From Cytobacillus luteolus (GTDB lineage Bacteria; Bacillota; Bacilli; Bacillales; Bacillaceae_L): a stretch of DNA of 64,000 bases. Below, in pieces: positions 17,256 through 27,667 of this stretch (the first letter of the stretch is position 1; every line of letters starts with the position of its first letter). The notes beneath the pieces were generated by a model. That model was not told the origin of the DNA, searched no databases, and saw only the letters and a list, made by a program, of their open reading frames with translations. Made by a program: the position numbers and the translations under genes. The DNA lies in contig NZ_JAGGKM010000003.1 in the NCBI RefSeq assembly GCF_017873715.1, positions 1-64,000 of the forward strand, in the 5' to 3' direction.

Positions 17256-17876
17256 GTGGAATTTTTAGCAGATTGGATTACAAATATTATTCTTTTTATC
17301 CTACTAGCAACCGTCGTTGAAATGCTTCTACCAAATTCTAGTATGCAAAAATATGTAAAGATGGTAGTTGGTTTATTGCTTATCGTGATTATCTTAACAC
17401 CACTTTTCCAGCTTTTGACTCAGGATTTCGAACAAACCTTCGCTAGTTTAAGGGTTTCACCGCAAAATAATGAAAAAAATATAGAAAATTTAATAGAAAT
17501 TAAGAAAAAAGAAATACAAGCCTCAAACCGTGCATATATTTTAGAAGAAATGGCTGTCCAAATGAAAACTGAAGTGGAAGAGGAGATGGTGCAGGAATAT
17601 GGTTTGACTGTTGAAAAGGTACTTCTTTTTCCAAAAGAAGAAAGCATAGAGATTACCTCACCCGATGATTTGAGCTCAATCGAGGTAGTTCTCTCAAAGC
17701 TAGACAAAGATCCAAATGCGGTTGCGGTTGTAAAGCCAGTTATTATTGACACCTCCAAACAGACACAAATTGAAACCAATCAACCAATTGTAAAAGAAAT
17801 TGCTAGTTATCTAGCTAGTATTTGGGGATCTAATCCAGAACAAATAGTCGTATCTGTGGAAGGGGGGAAGAAATAG
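17256..17876 (+). CDS. spoIIIAF: Stage III sporulation protein AF
   Basis: 206 residues. Two N-terminal membrane helices (about 8-24 and 35-52) precede a soluble ring-building-motif-type domain that is thought to face the intermembrane space. GTG 17256 follows GGAGGTG. The gap to spoIIIAG is 3 bp. Confidence 0.93.
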   Translation: MEFLADWITNIILFILLATVVEMLLPNSSMQKYVKMVVGLLLIVIILTPLFQLLTQDFEQTFASLRVSPQNNEKNIENLIEIKKKEIQASNRAYILEEMAVQMKTEVEEEMVQEYGLTVEKVLLFPKEESIEITSPDDLSSIEVVLSKLDKDPNAVAVVKPVIIDTSKQTQIETNQPIVKEIASYLASIWGSNPEQIVVSVEGGKK

Positions 17877-17879
17877 CAA

Positions 17880-18551
17880 ATGGGGAAGGAACAAGGATTT
17901 TTAGAAACAATTAAAAAGATGTTTAATCAATCAAAAGAAGATCAGTCCGATCCTCCAACAAAAAAGCCACCTAAGTATCATTATTTGCTACTCGTTTTAG
18001 CACTGGGTATTGGGTTTATGCTAGTTAGTAATTTATTGAACAGCAATAATCAACCCCAATCTTCTATGCCAGTAACAAAACAAGAAAGCGTAGATGAGCC
18101 AACATTTGGACAGAAAAAAGATTTAGAGCAAGCGGCTATTTCTGAATACGAGGTTCGCTATGAGAACCAGCTAAAAGAAGCATTGGAAACAATTGTAGGT
18201 GTGAGTGATGTATCTGTGGTCGTTAATGTTGATGCCACGGAAACGAAGGTTTTACAAACCAATACTATTACTAACAGCCAATCGACGGATGAAACCGATC
18301 GTGAGGGTGGAAAACGTAAGGTAGAGGATCTGTCGAAGGATGAGCAAGTTGTCATTATTAGGCAAGGTGAAGAAGAAACACCAATTGTTATTAAAATTGA
18401 AAAGCCAGCCATTAGGGGTGTACTTGTTGTCGCCAAAGGGGTTGACAACATTCAAATAAAAAAAATGGTGGTAGAGGCTGTTACGAGAGCACTAGATGTA
18501 CCTAGTCATAGAGTGGCAGTTTTACCTAAAAAGTCTAAGGGGGAATCATAA
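17880..18551 (+). CDS. spoIIIAG: Stage III sporulation protein AG
   Basis: 223 residues, one membrane helix (about 34-50) and a soluble domain. SpoIIIAG of B. subtilis forms a large ring in the engulfment space through a ring-building motif. Here that fold probably covers residues 90-220, with an acidic insertion in the middle (TDETDREGGKRKVEDLS). It abuts spoIIIAH with no gap. Confidence 0.94.
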   Translation: MGKEQGFLETIKKMFNQSKEDQSDPPTKKPPKYHYLLLVLALGIGFMLVSNLLNSNNQPQSSMPVTKQESVDEPTFGQKKDLEQAAISEYEVRYENQLKEALETIVGVSDVSVVVNVDATETKVLQTNTITNSQSTDETDREGGKRKVEDLSKDEQVVIIRQGEEETPIVIKIEKPAIRGVLVVAKGVDNIQIKKMVVEAVTRALDVPSHRVAVLPKKSKGES

Positions 18552-19139
18552 ATGTTATTAAAAAAGCAAACAGTTTGGTTATTAACAATGTTAAGTTTAG
18601 TGGTGGTTCTATCAGTCTATTACATTACGTCTCCAGAAGGTGCACCAGAGGATTTTGCATTTGAACAAGAAGGTGTGAATGAAACTGCAGAAAATACAGA
18701 TGTAACAACAACAGCTGAAGGCGAAGAAGGTATGGAAGTAACAATTGAAGAAGCTGAAGATGGAACTGCTATTTCAACAATCTCTAGTGATGAGCTATTT
18801 GCACAACTTCGTATGGATATTGAGGATAAGAGAGCTGAGTTAAGAGAGCAACTAACAGCTGTTGTAGCTTCAAGTGAAGTTTCTGCTGAAGAGAAAAACA
18901 TGGCTATGGAAAAAATGCAAGAGTTAACAGAAATCGCAATTAAAGAGTCAACAATTGAAACACTAATTAAAAGCAAAGGTTATGCTGACGCTCTAGTAAG
19001 AGCTGACGGTGGTAAAGTAAGAATTACAGTTAAGGCAAAAGAGCATAACAATGCAGCTGCAAACGATATTTTATTACTAGTTGCAAGTGAGTTAGGTGAG
19101 CTACAAGATGTAGCTGTAACTTTCGAGCCTGCTGAATAA
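18552..19139 (+). CDS. spoIIIAH: Stage III sporulation protein AH
   Basis: 195 residues. One N-terminal membrane helix (about 7-25) is followed by a low-complexity acidic linker rich in Glu/Thr (about 35-75) and a C-terminal YscJ/FliF-like domain. In B. subtilis the last domain binds forespore SpoIIQ across the intermembrane space. It ends the operon; a bidirectional terminator follows. Confidence 0.95.
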   Translation: MLLKKQTVWLLTMLSLVVVLSVYYITSPEGAPEDFAFEQEGVNETAENTDVTTTAEGEEGMEVTIEEAEDGTAISTISSDELFAQLRMDIEDKRAELREQLTAVVASSEVSAEEKNMAMEKMQELTEIAIKESTIETLIKSKGYADALVRADGGKVRITVKAKEHNNAAANDILLLVASELGELQDVAVTFEPAE

Positions 19140-19150
19140 TAAAACGTAAA

Positions 19151-19182
19151 GAAACCGGCAAACATTATTGCCGGTTTTCTTC
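19151..19182. terminator. Bidirectional terminator after spoIIIAH
   Basis: GAAACCGGCAA and TTGCCGGTTTTC arms with a six-base loop. It is shared with the convergent chemoreceptor gene, which ends 2 bp away. Confidence 0.85.
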
Positions 19183-19183
19183 G

Positions 19184-20665
19184 TTAATCTTTATACAACT
19201 GTAATAATTGCTGTACAGATTTATCTGTCTTGGAAGCAGACTCTGATAAATCATAATGTTGTTTTGTCTGTTCTGTAATTGTTGAAGCTATTTCTTCTAA
19301 GGTAGCATTTGCCTCTTGAATAATACTACTAAATTCATTTACTGCTATACCAATAGAATTTGTTGTTTTTTCGATAGAGCTACTTAATCCGTCAAATCCA
19401 AGGATATCGTCTTTTAATTCATCGATGGAGCTACTAATTTGTGAGAAAGCTAGATCTGTTTGTTTTACCAAATTTAAATTTTCACTCATATTCTTAGAAG
19501 TCATTTCCATGTTTTCTTGTGTTTCCTTTGTCTCAGAAATGACATTCGATAAATTATCCGAGATTTGGGATGCTGTTTTTGCAGTTAGCTCTGCAAGTTT
19601 ACGAACCTCACTTGCAACAACCGCAAATCCTTTTCCACTTTCCCCAGCACGTGCTGCTTCAATTGAGGCATTTAAAGCTAGTAAATTTGTTTGTGAGGCA
19701 ATTTCCTGAATAGACACTGTAAAATGCGACGTCTCTTGAATTTTAGTTGCCAAACTCCCAATTTTGCGATTCATTTCTAGTAATAGTGTGTTGAATGAGG
19801 TAATTGCATCTAGTAAGCTTTTTGTAACTTTAGTTCCATCTGAAGAAATGTTTGATGTATATTCAGCTTTATTTTTTAGTTCAGAAGCAGAGTTTACCAT
19901 TTGAACAACCAATTGATTAGCGTGCTCTAATGAGTTTGTAATGTCATAAATTGTGCTTGTTTGATTTTGTACGCCTGATGCGATTTCAGAAATAGCAGTG
20001 TCCATTTTCTCAGATGCAAAGTAACTTTCCTTACTTTGATTACTCACTTGTTTAATGGTTGTAGAGATAATCGCAGTATGATCCTCTAGTTGCTTCCTTC
20101 TTTCTAAGTCATTAACAAGCATTTCCTCAGTCTTTGACTGAGCTAACAAGATATTTTTAGACAACTGGTCAGCCATTTTTAATTGAAAGGATAGTAGAAT
20201 TGTTACTAGTAAAAATAGGAGATAGATGGTTCCATAATTTTTTGTTTCTAACACTAGTTCAGAATGATGCAAATAGGTAAAAACAGTTAATATTAGTAAC
20301 CCCAAACCAGCTCCAAGAAAGAGAGTAGAGCGCTTCATGTAAATGGCAGACGTAGCTAAAATAAAATAAACGAGAAAATAAGCTGTTGGCGAGATACTAC
20401 TTTGCATAATTGTAAAGATGACAGTTGCTACAAACAAAATGGCGATGTACGGAATGGCTGTTATAAAACGATTTGTGTAATGCAGAAAAGCAACTACTGA
20501 AACTCCGATAAATCCTCCAATAATAATAGATAAAATGAGAGCAAGTTCTTTTCCTAATGCAATATCAACAATGGCAGCTAGAATAACAGATACGAAGGTT
20601 GCTTTAACAACTAGCCCATTTTTACGAATTAAATCCTCTATTTTCATTTTTTCAAGAGAAAACAT
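19184..20665 (-). CDS. Methyl-accepting chemotaxis protein with membrane-embedded sensor
   Basis: 493 residues. About six hydrophobic helices (residues 18-190) with only short loops make up the N-terminal part, so there is no classical extracellular ligand domain. A coiled-coil signalling domain follows. It contains the hairpin tip [21 protein letters not shown], which contacts CheA/CheW. No HAMP domain is evident. The sensor may respond to membrane state or a hydrophobic ligand. ATG 20665 has GGAGGAG 6 bp upstream. It interrupts the spoIIIA-accB order of B. subtilis and looks like an insertion. A CheW gene lies at 61.5 kb. Confidence 0.88.
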   Translation of the reverse strand: MFSLEKMKIEDLIRKNGLVVKATFVSVILAAIVDIALGKELALILSIIIGGFIGVSVVAFLHYTNRFITAIPYIAILFVATVIFTIMQSSISPTAYFLVYFILATSAIYMKRSTLFLGAGLGLLILTVFTYLHHSELVLETKNYGTIYLLFLLVTILLSFQLKMADQLSKNILLAQSKTEEMLVNDLERRKQLEDHTAIISTTIKQVSNQSKESYFASEKMDTAISEIASGVQNQTSTIYDITNSLEHANQLVVQMVNSASELKNKAEYTSNISSDGTKVTKSLLDAITSFNTLLLEMNRKIGSLATKIQETSHFTVSIQEIASQTNLLALNASIEAARAGESGKGFAVVASEVRKLAELTAKTASQISDNLSNVISETKETQENMEMTSKNMSENLNLVKQTDLAFSQISSSIDELKDDILGFDGLSSSIEKTTNSIGIAVNEFSSIIQEANATLEEIASTITEQTKQHYDLSESASKTDKSVQQLLQLYKD

Positions 20666-20770
20666 GAAACACTCCTCCACAATACAAATTAATTATTGAT
20701 GGATAATTTCGACTAATTTGTAAACAATCCTTCTTTTTTTTACAAAAAATGTTGAAATATGATTGAAATA

Positions 20771-20783
20771 GGAAAGCGTTTCC
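20771..20783. promoter_or_regulatory. Cre-like palindrome
   Basis: GGAAAGCGTTTCC resembles a CcpA site (core AAnCGnTT). It lies ~105 bp before the chemoreceptor start and ~170 bp before accB, so either gene could be the target. The outer positions deviate from the consensus. Confidence 0.35.
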
Positions 20784-20862
20784 AAATTACTTAATAAATT
20801 TTAGGTAAATTCAACTAGACTAACATATTGCTATTGAATTCATTGAAGATAGTATCGTATCA

Positions 20863-20883
20863 TATTAGTAGGTGGTACTAATA
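20863..20883. promoter_or_regulatory. Candidate FapR operator upstream of accB
   Basis: A perfect 8-bp inverted repeat TATTAGTA-GGTGG-TACTAATA. It shares the TTAGTA/TACTAA arms and 17-bp core spacing of FapR sites, which control fatty acid and phospholipid genes in response to malonyl-CoA. It lies 70 bp before accB, whose product helps make malonyl-CoA, so feedback control is plausible. No fapR gene is in the window. Confidence 0.6.
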
Positions 20884-20953
20884 CTAACATTTAATTTTAA
20901 AATATGGTATTCTTAAAGTAAGATGGATCGATATGAACTAAGGAGTGTAATGG

Positions 20954-21463
20954 ATGCTTAAAATTCAAGAAATACGCGAACTAATTAAACTTGTAGACCA
21001 ATCTTCTATTGATGAGTTTACTTTCGAACATGATGGCTCAAAAATTAAAATGAAAAAACATAACGACAATACTGGGTCAGTAATGAAACATGTAAATCAA
21101 GAAGTACAACAAGCTCCAGCAGCTGTTCAGGAAACTGTTCAACAAGCACCTACTGCTGTGGCAGCACCTGTAGCTGTACAAGCAGAGGCTCCAAAATCGG
21201 TAGAAGCAGCATCAACAGAAAACTTACATAAAATAACTTCACCAATGGTAGGAACTTTTTATGCAGCTCCATCACCTGATACCGAAAACTATGTTAAGGT
21301 TGGAGACCGCGTAAATACGAATAAAGTTGTTTGTATTGTGGAAGCTATGAAACTTTTCAATGAAATTGAAGCGGAAGTTAATGGAGAAATAGTTGAGATT
21401 TTAGTGAAAAATGGACAATTAGTAGAGTACGGACAACCACTATTCCTAGTTAAACCTGAATAA
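20954..21463 (+). CDS. accB: Biotin carboxyl carrier protein of acetyl-CoA carboxylase
   Basis: Carries the biotin that shuttles carboxyl groups in acetyl-CoA carboxylase. It has 169 residues. An N-terminal segment (1-40) is followed by an Ala/Pro/Gln-rich hinge (50-88) and the C-terminal biotinyl domain. Lys133 in EAMKL is the biotin attachment site. It is directly followed by accC after 12 bp. The same carrier might also serve the propionyl-CoA carboxylase subunit at 58.6 kb. Confidence 0.96.
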   Translation: MLKIQEIRELIKLVDQSSIDEFTFEHDGSKIKMKKHNDNTGSVMKHVNQEVQQAPAAVQETVQQAPTAVAAPVAVQAEAPKSVEAASTENLHKITSPMVGTFYAAPSPDTENYVKVGDRVNTNKVVCIVEAMKLFNEIEAEVNGEIVEILVKNGQLVEYGQPLFLVKPE

Positions 21464-21475
21464 AGGGAGACTGCT

Positions 21476-22834
21476 ATGATTAAAAAATTGTTAATTGCAA
21501 ACAGAGGAGAAATTGCCGTTAGGATTATTCGAGCGTGCAAAGAATTAGGTATAGAAACAGTTGCTGTTTTTTCTGAAGCAGATCGTGAAGCCCTTCATGT
21601 CCAACTTGCAGATGAAGCCTATTGTATCGGGCCTACTGCCTCAAAAGATAGCTATCTAAATGTTACGAATATCATTAGTGTAGCAAAGCTTACTGAAAGT
21701 GAAGCTATTCATCCGGGTTATGGATTTTTGGCTGAAAATGCAGACTTTGCGGAGCTTTGTCGTGAATGTAATATTACATTTGTTGGGCCTAGTCCTGAAG
21801 CTATTTCAAAAATGGGGACAAAAGACGTAGCTCGTGAAACGATGAAGCAAGCGGGTGTACCGATTGTTCCAGGTTCACAAGGGATTATTAAGGATACAGA
21901 TGAAGCAATTGCTTTGGCTAACGAGATGGGTTATCCTGTCATCATTAAGGCAACTGCAGGTGGCGGTGGAAAAGGGATCCGCGTTGCTAAAACAGAGGAA
22001 GAGTTAGTAAAAGGAATCAATATAACTCAACAAGAAGCAGCCACTGCATTTGGAAATCCAGGTGTATATATTGAAAAGTACATACAGGATTTCCGTCATG
22101 TTGAAATACAAGTATTAGCAGATAATTTCGGAAATGTGATACACTTAGGTGAACGTGATTGCTCCATTCAACGCCGATTACAAAAGTTGGTTGAGGAAAC
22201 TCCATCTCCAGCTCTTGATGCTACGACAAGAGAAAAAATGGGAGAAGCTGCTGTTAAGGCAGCAGCAGCAGTTAATTATTCTGGTGCTGGAACAGTTGAG
22301 TTTATTTACGATCACAATGCAAATAAATTCTACTTCATGGAGATGAACACTCGTATTCAAGTAGAACACCCTGTAACAGAGATGGTTACGGGCGTTGACC
22401 TAATTAAGGAACAAATTAAAGTGGCTTCTAATGAAAAGTTATCTATTACGCAAGAAGATGTAACCTTTACTGGTTGGTCGATTGAGTGTAGGATAAATGC
22501 AGAGAATCCTGAAAAGAATTTCATGCCTTCACCTGGAAAAATTGAAATGTACTTACCTCCTGGTGGATTAGGAGTTCGTGTTGATTCAGCAGTATATCCA
22601 GGCTATGTGATTCCACCATTTTACGATTCGATGGTTGCAAAATTAATTACATACGGTGCAACTAGAGAAGAAGCAATTGCTAGAATGAAGCGTGCATTAA
22701 GTGAATTTGTCATTGAAGGTCCTGGTGTTCACACGACAATCCCGTTTCATTTAAAGCTACTAAATCATGAAAAGTTTGTAGATGGTCACTTTAATACAAA
22801 GTTTCTTGAATTATATGAGGTAATGAAGTCATAA
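21476..22834 (+). CDS. accC: Biotin carboxylase subunit of acetyl-CoA carboxylase
   Basis: ATP-dependent carboxylation of the biotin on AccB. It has 452 residues, the usual length. Visible motifs are [13 protein letters not shown] at the N-terminus, the ATP-grasp glycine loop [12 protein letters not shown], and [14 protein letters not shown] near the active site. It forms a two-gene unit with accB and lies 22 bp before yqhY. Confidence 0.97.
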   Translation: MIKKLLIANRGEIAVRIIRACKELGIETVAVFSEADREALHVQLADEAYCIGPTASKDSYLNVTNIISVAKLTESEAIHPGYGFLAENADFAELCRECNITFVGPSPEAISKMGTKDVARETMKQAGVPIVPGSQGIIKDTDEAIALANEMGYPVIIKATAGGGGKGIRVAKTEEELVKGINITQQEAATAFGNPGVYIEKYIQDFRHVEIQVLADNFGNVIHLGERDCSIQRRLQKLVEETPSPALDATTREKMGEAAVKAAAAVNYSGAGTVEFIYDHNANKFYFMEMNTRIQVEHPVTEMVTGVDLIKEQIKVASNEKLSITQEDVTFTGWSIECRINAENPEKNFMPSPGKIEMYLPPGGLGVRVDSAVYPGYVIPPFYDSMVAKLITYGATREEAIARMKRALSEFVIEGPGVHTTIPFHLKLLNHEKFVDGHFNTKFLELYEVMKS

Positions 22835-22856
22835 ACTATTACTGGAGGTGCTAGTT

Positions 22857-23264
22857 ATGTCAGAGAATAACGTGTTAGAAATGAATCAAGGTAACAATAG
22901 CTTAGGTAAAGTTGAAATTGCACCAGAAGTGATTGAAGTTATCGCAGGAATTGCAGCTTCTGAAGTAGATGGCGTAGCACAGATGAGAGGAAATTTTGCA
23001 TCTGGTGTAGCTGAAAGACTTGGTAAGAAGAATCACGGTAAAGGTGTAAAAGTAGATTTAACAGATAACGGTATTACAATTGATGTTTTCTGTGCAATGA
23101 AGTTTGGGATTTCTATTCCTAACGTTGCTCAAAAGGTTCAAGATAATATTCGTCAAGCACTGTTAAATATGACGGCACTAGAAATCGACGAAGTTAATAT
23201 TCATGTTGTTGGTGTATTGTTTGAAAACCAAAAGCAAGAGCAGCAATACGAACAAGAAATGTAA
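22857..23264 (+). CDS. yqhY: Asp23/Gls24-family protein YqhY
   Basis: 135 residues with one Asp23 domain (about 15-115: KVEIAPEVIEVIAGIAASEVDGV). In B. subtilis loss of YqhY causes secondary mutations in accBC-type genes, linking it to acetyl-CoA carboxylase activity. Its place right after accC agrees. ATG 22857 follows GGAGGTG; a GTG nine bases earlier lies in the ribosome site. Confidence 0.9.
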   Translation: MSENNVLEMNQGNNSLGKVEIAPEVIEVIAGIAASEVDGVAQMRGNFASGVAERLGKKNHGKGVKVDLTDNGITIDVFCAMKFGISIPNVAQKVQDNIRQALLNMTALEIDEVNIHVVGVLFENQKQEQQYEQEM

Positions 23265-23281
23265 ACAAAATTTATTAACCT

Positions 23282-23320
23282 ATGGGGGTCTGCGCATTTT
23301 GCGTTGACCCCTATTTTATT
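23282..23320 (+). terminator. Terminator after yqhY
   Basis: GGGGTCTGCGC pairs with GCGTTGACCCC through a TTTT-type loop, then TATTTTATT follows. Confidence 0.75.
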
Positions 23321-23392
23321 ATAAAAGAAAAATATGCTATTATCTAAAGTGGAATAGTCGACAAACTTCGTACATAAAGGAGAAAAGAGTAA

Positions 23393-23782
23393 ATGAAACG
23401 ACGTACAGCAAGAGAAAGAGCACTACAGGCTCTATTTCAAATAGATTTAAGTGACAATGACCCAAGAGAAGTTATCACAAATGTGTTAATGGAAGGGGAA
23501 GAAAGCGATCCTTTTCTAGAGCAGCTTGTTTTAGGGGTAGTTGAAAACAAAGAAGAGATAGATACCATACTACGTGCTAACTTGGAGAAATGGACACTAG
23601 AGCGCGTAGCTAATGTAGATCGTTCCTTACTCCGCATGGCCATTTTTGAAATGAAATATATCGAGGAAATACCAGTAAACGTAAGCATGGACGAAGCAAT
23701 CGAACTAGCAAAAACATTTGGGGATGACAGTTCAAGTCGCTTTATTAATAGTATCTTATCAAAAGTAAAAGAAACATTATAA
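23393..23782 (+). CDS. nusB: Transcription antitermination factor NusB
   Basis: Binds boxA RNA with NusE/S10 to allow antitermination in rRNA operons. It has 129 residues, all-helical. The N-terminus [16 protein letters not shown] carries the RNA-binding Arg-rich helix, and the C-terminal motif is [30 protein letters not shown] precedes ATG. Confidence 0.96.
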   Translation: MKRRTARERALQALFQIDLSDNDPREVITNVLMEGEESDPFLEQLVLGVVENKEEIDTILRANLEKWTLERVANVDRSLLRMAIFEMKYIEEIPVNVSMDEAIELAKTFGDDSSSRFINSILSKVKETL

Positions 23783-23824
23783 ATGCTCTTTCGTATGGTT
23801 TGTTGTTTAAATTTCAGGCTCTAA

Positions 23825-23951
23825 GTTGATTGGAGGGGAAGGCACTTGACTCCTGCGGGAAGTAGAGGAAAGGTCGAGACCCCGCAGACCGAAGGTTGAG
23901 GAGGCTCGACTTCCTCCCCGCGGAAAGCAAGTGCCTGGACCGGAAATCAAC
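23825..23951. repeat. Palindromic element, copy 3 (type I, forward)
   Basis: 127 bp between nusB and folD. Outer arms GTTGATT/AATCAAC and inner arms GGCACTTG/CAAGTGCC enclose the common core ACTCCTGCGGGAAG, GAGACCCCGCAG, GAGGAGGCTCGAC and CCGCGGAAAGC. It is the reverse complement of copies 1 and 6 over the core. Confidence 0.9.
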
Positions 23952-24057
23952 GGACTTTATTAAGAGTGCAATATAAAGATTTGTTTAGTTAGTCTAGTTT
24001 CATCTGTCTTTGTAAGTTTTTATATAAAAAATACAATACATATAGGGAGAGATTCAG

Positions 24058-24924
24058 ATGACAGCTCAAATTATTAGTGGTAAAGAGGTTGCAGCAGAAA
24101 TAAGAGGTAGAATTTCAGAAGACGTACTACGTTTAAAAGAAACAGGAATCATACCAGGATTAACTGTAATTTTAGTAGGAGATAACCCCGCATCTAGATC
24201 ATATGTTACAGCAAAACAAAAAGCTTGTAATGACACAGGAATACATTCCACATTACTCGAATTTCCAGAAACCATGACTGAAACGAATTTACTAAACGAA
24301 ATAACAAAGCTGAACAATGATCCAGAAGTGCACGGAATTCTTGTACAATTACCTTTACCAAAACACATTAATGAATTGGCTGTTATCGAGCATATTTCAC
24401 CTAATAAAGATGTAGATGGATTTCACCCAATAAATGTAGGCAGAATGATGACAGGTCAAGACGCGTTTCTACCTTGTACACCATTTGGAATTGTAGAAAT
24501 GGTTAAATCAAAACAAATACCGATTGCTGGAAAACATGTGGTCGTTATTGGTAGAAGTAATATAGTTGGTAAGCCAGTAGGACAACTTTTCTTAAAGGAA
24601 AATGCTACTGTTACTTATTGTCATTCAAGAACAACGAATCTCAAAGAAATCACAAAACAAGCGGATATTCTTATTGTAGCAGTAGGTAAAGCCCACTTTA
24701 TCGATGGTGAATATATAAAAGAAGGTGCAGTGGTAATTGATGTAGGCGTTAATCGTCTCGATACAGGAAAACTTGTTGGCGATGTGTTATTTGAAGATGC
24801 AAGTCATGTTGCCGGGTACATTACACCTGTCCCAGGTGGGGTTGGTCCAATGACAATTACAATGCTACTTTACAATACAATTTTATCAGCAAAAACAAGT
24901 TCAGAGCAAATGAGTAATATATAG
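24058..24924 (+). CDS. folD: Bifunctional methylenetetrahydrofolate dehydrogenase/cyclohydrolase
   Basis: Interconverts 5,10-methylene-, methenyl- and 10-formyl-tetrahydrofolate with NADP. It has 288 residues. The catalytic Lys is in [10 protein letters not shown], with VQLPLPKH and DVDGFHP motifs. The Rossmann loop is [11 protein letters not shown] and the C-terminus contains [11 protein letters not shown]. Together these show an intact enzyme. Confidence 0.97.
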   Translation: MTAQIISGKEVAAEIRGRISEDVLRLKETGIIPGLTVILVGDNPASRSYVTAKQKACNDTGIHSTLLEFPETMTETNLLNEITKLNNDPEVHGILVQLPLPKHINELAVIEHISPNKDVDGFHPINVGRMMTGQDAFLPCTPFGIVEMVKSKQIPIAGKHVVVIGRSNIVGKPVGQLFLKENATVTYCHSRTTNLKEITKQADILIVAVGKAHFIDGEYIKEGAVVIDVGVNRLDTGKLVGDVLFEDASHVAGYITPVPGGVGPMTITMLLYNTILSAKTSSEQMSNI

Positions 24925-24943
24925 GCTCTCAAGGGGTTTTTTT

Positions 24944-26299
24944 ATGAGTGAAGTTAGGTACCTAACCGTTACAGCTTTAACCAAATACATAAAACGTAAA
25001 TTTGATGTTGATCCACACCTTCAGGATGTATTAGTGAAGGGGGAAATTTCGAACTTTAAGGCCCACAGTCGTGGGCATATGTATTTTACGATAAAGGACC
25101 AAAATGCCAGAATACAAGCAGTCATGTTTTCTGGCCAAAACCGTAACATGAAATTCACACCTGAGGATGGCATGAAGGTGCTAATTAGGGGAGAAATTTC
25201 TGTTTTTGAAAGTAATGGAAATTATCAAATTTATGTAAAAGAGATGCAACCTGATGGGATTGGTAATTTATACTTAGCCTTCGAACAGCTAAAAAAACAG
25301 CTAGAACAAGAAGGTCTATTTCATTCAGATTATAAAAAACCAATCCCAAAATTCCCAACATATATTGGAGTCATTACTTCGCCAACAGGTGCAGCTATAC
25401 GAGATATTTTAACTACCATAAAGAGGCGTTATCCAATCGGGAAAGTGATTATCCTCCCTGCTTTAGTTCAAGGACAAAACGCTCCTTCTTCTATTGCTAA
25501 TGCCATTTCTACAGCAAATAACTTAGGTTACTTAGACGTTTTAATCGTTGGTAGAGGTGGAGGATCTATAGAAGAACTGTGGGCATTTAATGAAGAAGTC
25601 GTTGCCAGGGAAATTTTTAAATCCGAAGTTCCAGTAATATCAGCTGTCGGACACGAGACTGATTTTACAATAGCAGATTTTGTGGCGGATTTACGTGCAC
25701 CAACCCCGACTGCAGCTGCTGAGCTTGCAGTACCACATATGGTAGATTTAGCGGATAAGCTTTTATCAAGGAAAACACGTTTAATTAGAGCACTTAAGTC
25801 CACAATTGGCTATGAACAAGAACGGTTTAATAAATTACAAAATTCCTATGCTTTCAGGCATCCAAAAAATCTTTATGTACAAAAGGAACAACAGCTTGAC
25901 CGCCTATACGAACGATTAGAAAGAGCGGGAACGAGAAACTTAGAAAGAAACCAGGAGAAATTTGAACGGTTATCCGTTCGACTTGAACATAATCACCCTG
26001 AGGAGCAAATCAAAAAGGCAAATGAACGTTTCTTGCAGGTTAAGAAAATATTGCAAAAAGAAGTGAAACAAATTGTAAATCAAAAACAATTTATGTTTTC
26101 TTCTACCCTTTCAAAATTAGAGGCATTAAGTCCTTTGAAGATAATGGAACGAGGCTACAGTCTGGTATATGATCAGCAGGAAGCACTGGTGAAGAGTGTG
26201 AAGGGTGTAAAAGCTGGGGAGTCTTTAAGCGTACAGTTACAGGATGGTAAAATTGATTGTAAAGTTGTTGGTGTAGAGGAGAGGACATTACATGACTGA
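24944..26299 (+). CDS. xseA: Exodeoxyribonuclease VII large subunit
   Basis: Catalytic subunit of the ATP-independent single-strand exonuclease VII. It has 451 residues. An N-terminal OB domain (about 6-100) is followed by the nuclease core with [25 protein letters not shown] and [24 protein letters not shown], and then a long coiled coil (280-390). It overlaps xseB by 8 bp. Confidence 0.96.
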   Translation: MSEVRYLTVTALTKYIKRKFDVDPHLQDVLVKGEISNFKAHSRGHMYFTIKDQNARIQAVMFSGQNRNMKFTPEDGMKVLIRGEISVFESNGNYQIYVKEMQPDGIGNLYLAFEQLKKQLEQEGLFHSDYKKPIPKFPTYIGVITSPTGAAIRDILTTIKRRYPIGKVIILPALVQGQNAPSSIANAISTANNLGYLDVLIVGRGGGSIEELWAFNEEVVAREIFKSEVPVISAVGHETDFTIADFVADLRAPTPTAAAELAVPHMVDLADKLLSRKTRLIRALKSTIGYEQERFNKLQNSYAFRHPKNLYVQKEQQLDRLYERLERAGTRNLERNQEKFERLSVRLEHNHPEEQIKKANERFLQVKKILQKEVKQIVNQKQFMFSSTLSKLEALSPLKIMERGYSLVYDQQEALVKSVKGVKAGESLSVQLQDGKIDCKVVGVEERTLHD

Positions 26300-26525
26300 A
26301 GAAAAACAAATGACATTTGAAGATGCCATGGAAAAGTTAGAAGAGATTGTAGAACGATTAGAAGAAGGCGATGTTCCTCTTGAAAAAGCGATTAGTTACT
26401 TTCAAGAAGGAATGAAATTATCAAAGCTGTGTCATGATAAGCTTCAAAACGTTGAGAAACAAATGGATCAAATTTTACGCGAAGATGGAAAGCTAGAGCC
26501 CTTCACTATTCAGGGGGATGAATAG
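26292..26525 (+). CDS. xseB: Exodeoxyribonuclease VII small subunit
   Basis: A 77-residue helical subunit that multimerises on the XseA coiled coil. It has the conserved [16 protein letters not shown] and [14 protein letters not shown] segments. The start overlaps the xseA stop and its end is 1 bp from the chosen ispA start, so all three are translationally linked. Confidence 0.96.
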   Translation: MTEEKQMTFEDAMEKLEEIVERLEEGDVPLEKAISYFQEGMKLSKLCHDKLQNVEKQMDQILREDGKLEPFTIQGDE

Positions 26526-26526
26526 A

Positions 26527-27423
26527 GTGACCACATCAGATTTTGAAAAGTTCCTTGCTCAAAATAAAGAGATGATTGAAGCAAGTCTTCCTGTTATGAT
26601 TGAACGCTTGCATTCACCAGAAGTATTAAAAGAAGCGATGATGTATTCACTAAAAGCTGGGGGTAAGAGAATAAGACCATTATTATTATTTGCTACCCTT
26701 GATAGTTTCAAAAATTGTTTCGAAATTGGCTTACCTGTTGCCTGTGCAATTGAAATGATTCATACCTATTCTCTTATCCATGATGATTTACCAAGTATGG
26801 ACGATGATGATTTAAGAAGGGGAAAACCGACAAATCATAAGGTATTTGGAGAAGCAAATGCAATATTAGCGGGAGATGGACTGCTTACATACAGTTTTCA
26901 ACTGATATCAGATATGGATCATTCAGAGGTTACACCACAAATGAAGCTAGACCTTATTACTAACCTAGCAAAGGCAGCAGGGCCTGAAGGGATGGTAGGC
27001 GGTCAAATTGCTGATATGGAGGGAGAAGGGAAGAACTTAAGCTTAGAAGAGTTAGAGTATATCCATATCCATAAAACAGGGAAGATGCTAGCGTTTAGTG
27101 TAATTGCTGGTGCTATTCTTTCAAAGGCAAGAAATGACCAAATTCAAAAATTAGAAAGCTTTGCTTATCACATTGGGCTAGCTTTTCAAATTAGAGATGA
27201 CATTCTTGATATTGAAGGTACTGAGGAGAATATAGGTAAACGTGTTGGCAGTGATCAGCTTAATGAAAAAAGTACCTATCCATCTCTACTTACAATGGAA
27301 GGCGCGAAGGATAAGTTAACATTTCATATTGATGAAGCAAAAAACATATTAGCTAGCATAGAGTTAGAAAATACAGATAAGCTTTTAAAGATTTGCGATT
27401 TGATTGCTACACGTAATCATTAA
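26527..27423 (+). CDS. ispA: Farnesyl diphosphate synthase (polyprenyl synthetase)
   Basis: Condenses DMAPP/IPP to geranyl and farnesyl diphosphate. It has 298 residues. The first Asp-rich motif is DDLPSMDDDDLRRG and the second is RDDILDIEG. GTG 26527 is chosen because AGGGGG lies 9 bp upstream; an in-frame ATG at 26518 touches that ribosome site. It precedes dxs, so precursor supply and chain elongation lie side by side. Confidence 0.94.
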   Translation: MTTSDFEKFLAQNKEMIEASLPVMIERLHSPEVLKEAMMYSLKAGGKRIRPLLLFATLDSFKNCFEIGLPVACAIEMIHTYSLIHDDLPSMDDDDLRRGKPTNHKVFGEANAILAGDGLLTYSFQLISDMDHSEVTPQMKLDLITNLAKAAGPEGMVGGQIADMEGEGKNLSLEELEYIHIHKTGKMLAFSVIAGAILSKARNDQIQKLESFAYHIGLAFQIRDDILDIEGTEENIGKRVGSDQLNEKSTYPSLLTMEGAKDKLTFHIDEAKNILASIELENTDKLLKICDLIATRNH

Positions 27424-27431
27424 GGATTAAA

Positions 27432-27460
27432 TTGAGGCAAGAAAATGTTTATGGTATACT
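27432..27460 (+). promoter_or_regulatory. Sigma-A promoter of dxs
   Basis: TTGAGG, a 17-bp spacer and TATACT. Transcription would start near 27467, four bases before the first arm of the structured leader. Confidence 0.65.
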
Positions 27461-27470
27461 CATAGTGGTA

Positions 27471-27580
27471 AATTCTATTAGTATACGGCAACTATTATCT
27501 TTATTTAAATAGTGAAAACAGATTGATGTCAATATACTTAGAATTGCCGTTATCACGCAGGTGTTAACGGCTATTTTTAC
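27471..27580 (+). promoter_or_regulatory. Structured dxs leader: candidate pseudoknot/terminator switch
   Basis: Arm A (27471-27485) pairs with A' (27533-27545) over 13 bp with one 2-base bulge. CGGC directly after A (27486-27489) pairs with GCCG directly after A' (27546-27549), giving an H-type pseudoknot. GCCG is also the 5' end of an intrinsic terminator: 27546-27556 pairs with 27561-27571 (10 of 11), followed by TATTTTT. The two folds exclude each other, as in attenuators and riboswitches. Inside the A loop is a 6-bp hairpin, ACTATT/AATAGT. I do not recognise a known riboswitch class. The dxs start lies ~90 nt further on. Confidence 0.65.
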
Positions 27581-27667
27581 AATTAGAAAAAGTTATATTA
27601 AAATGAACTAAAATCGATTCAATTAATTGGAAATTACAATGAAATTAAATGAAAGTGAGTGGTCTAT

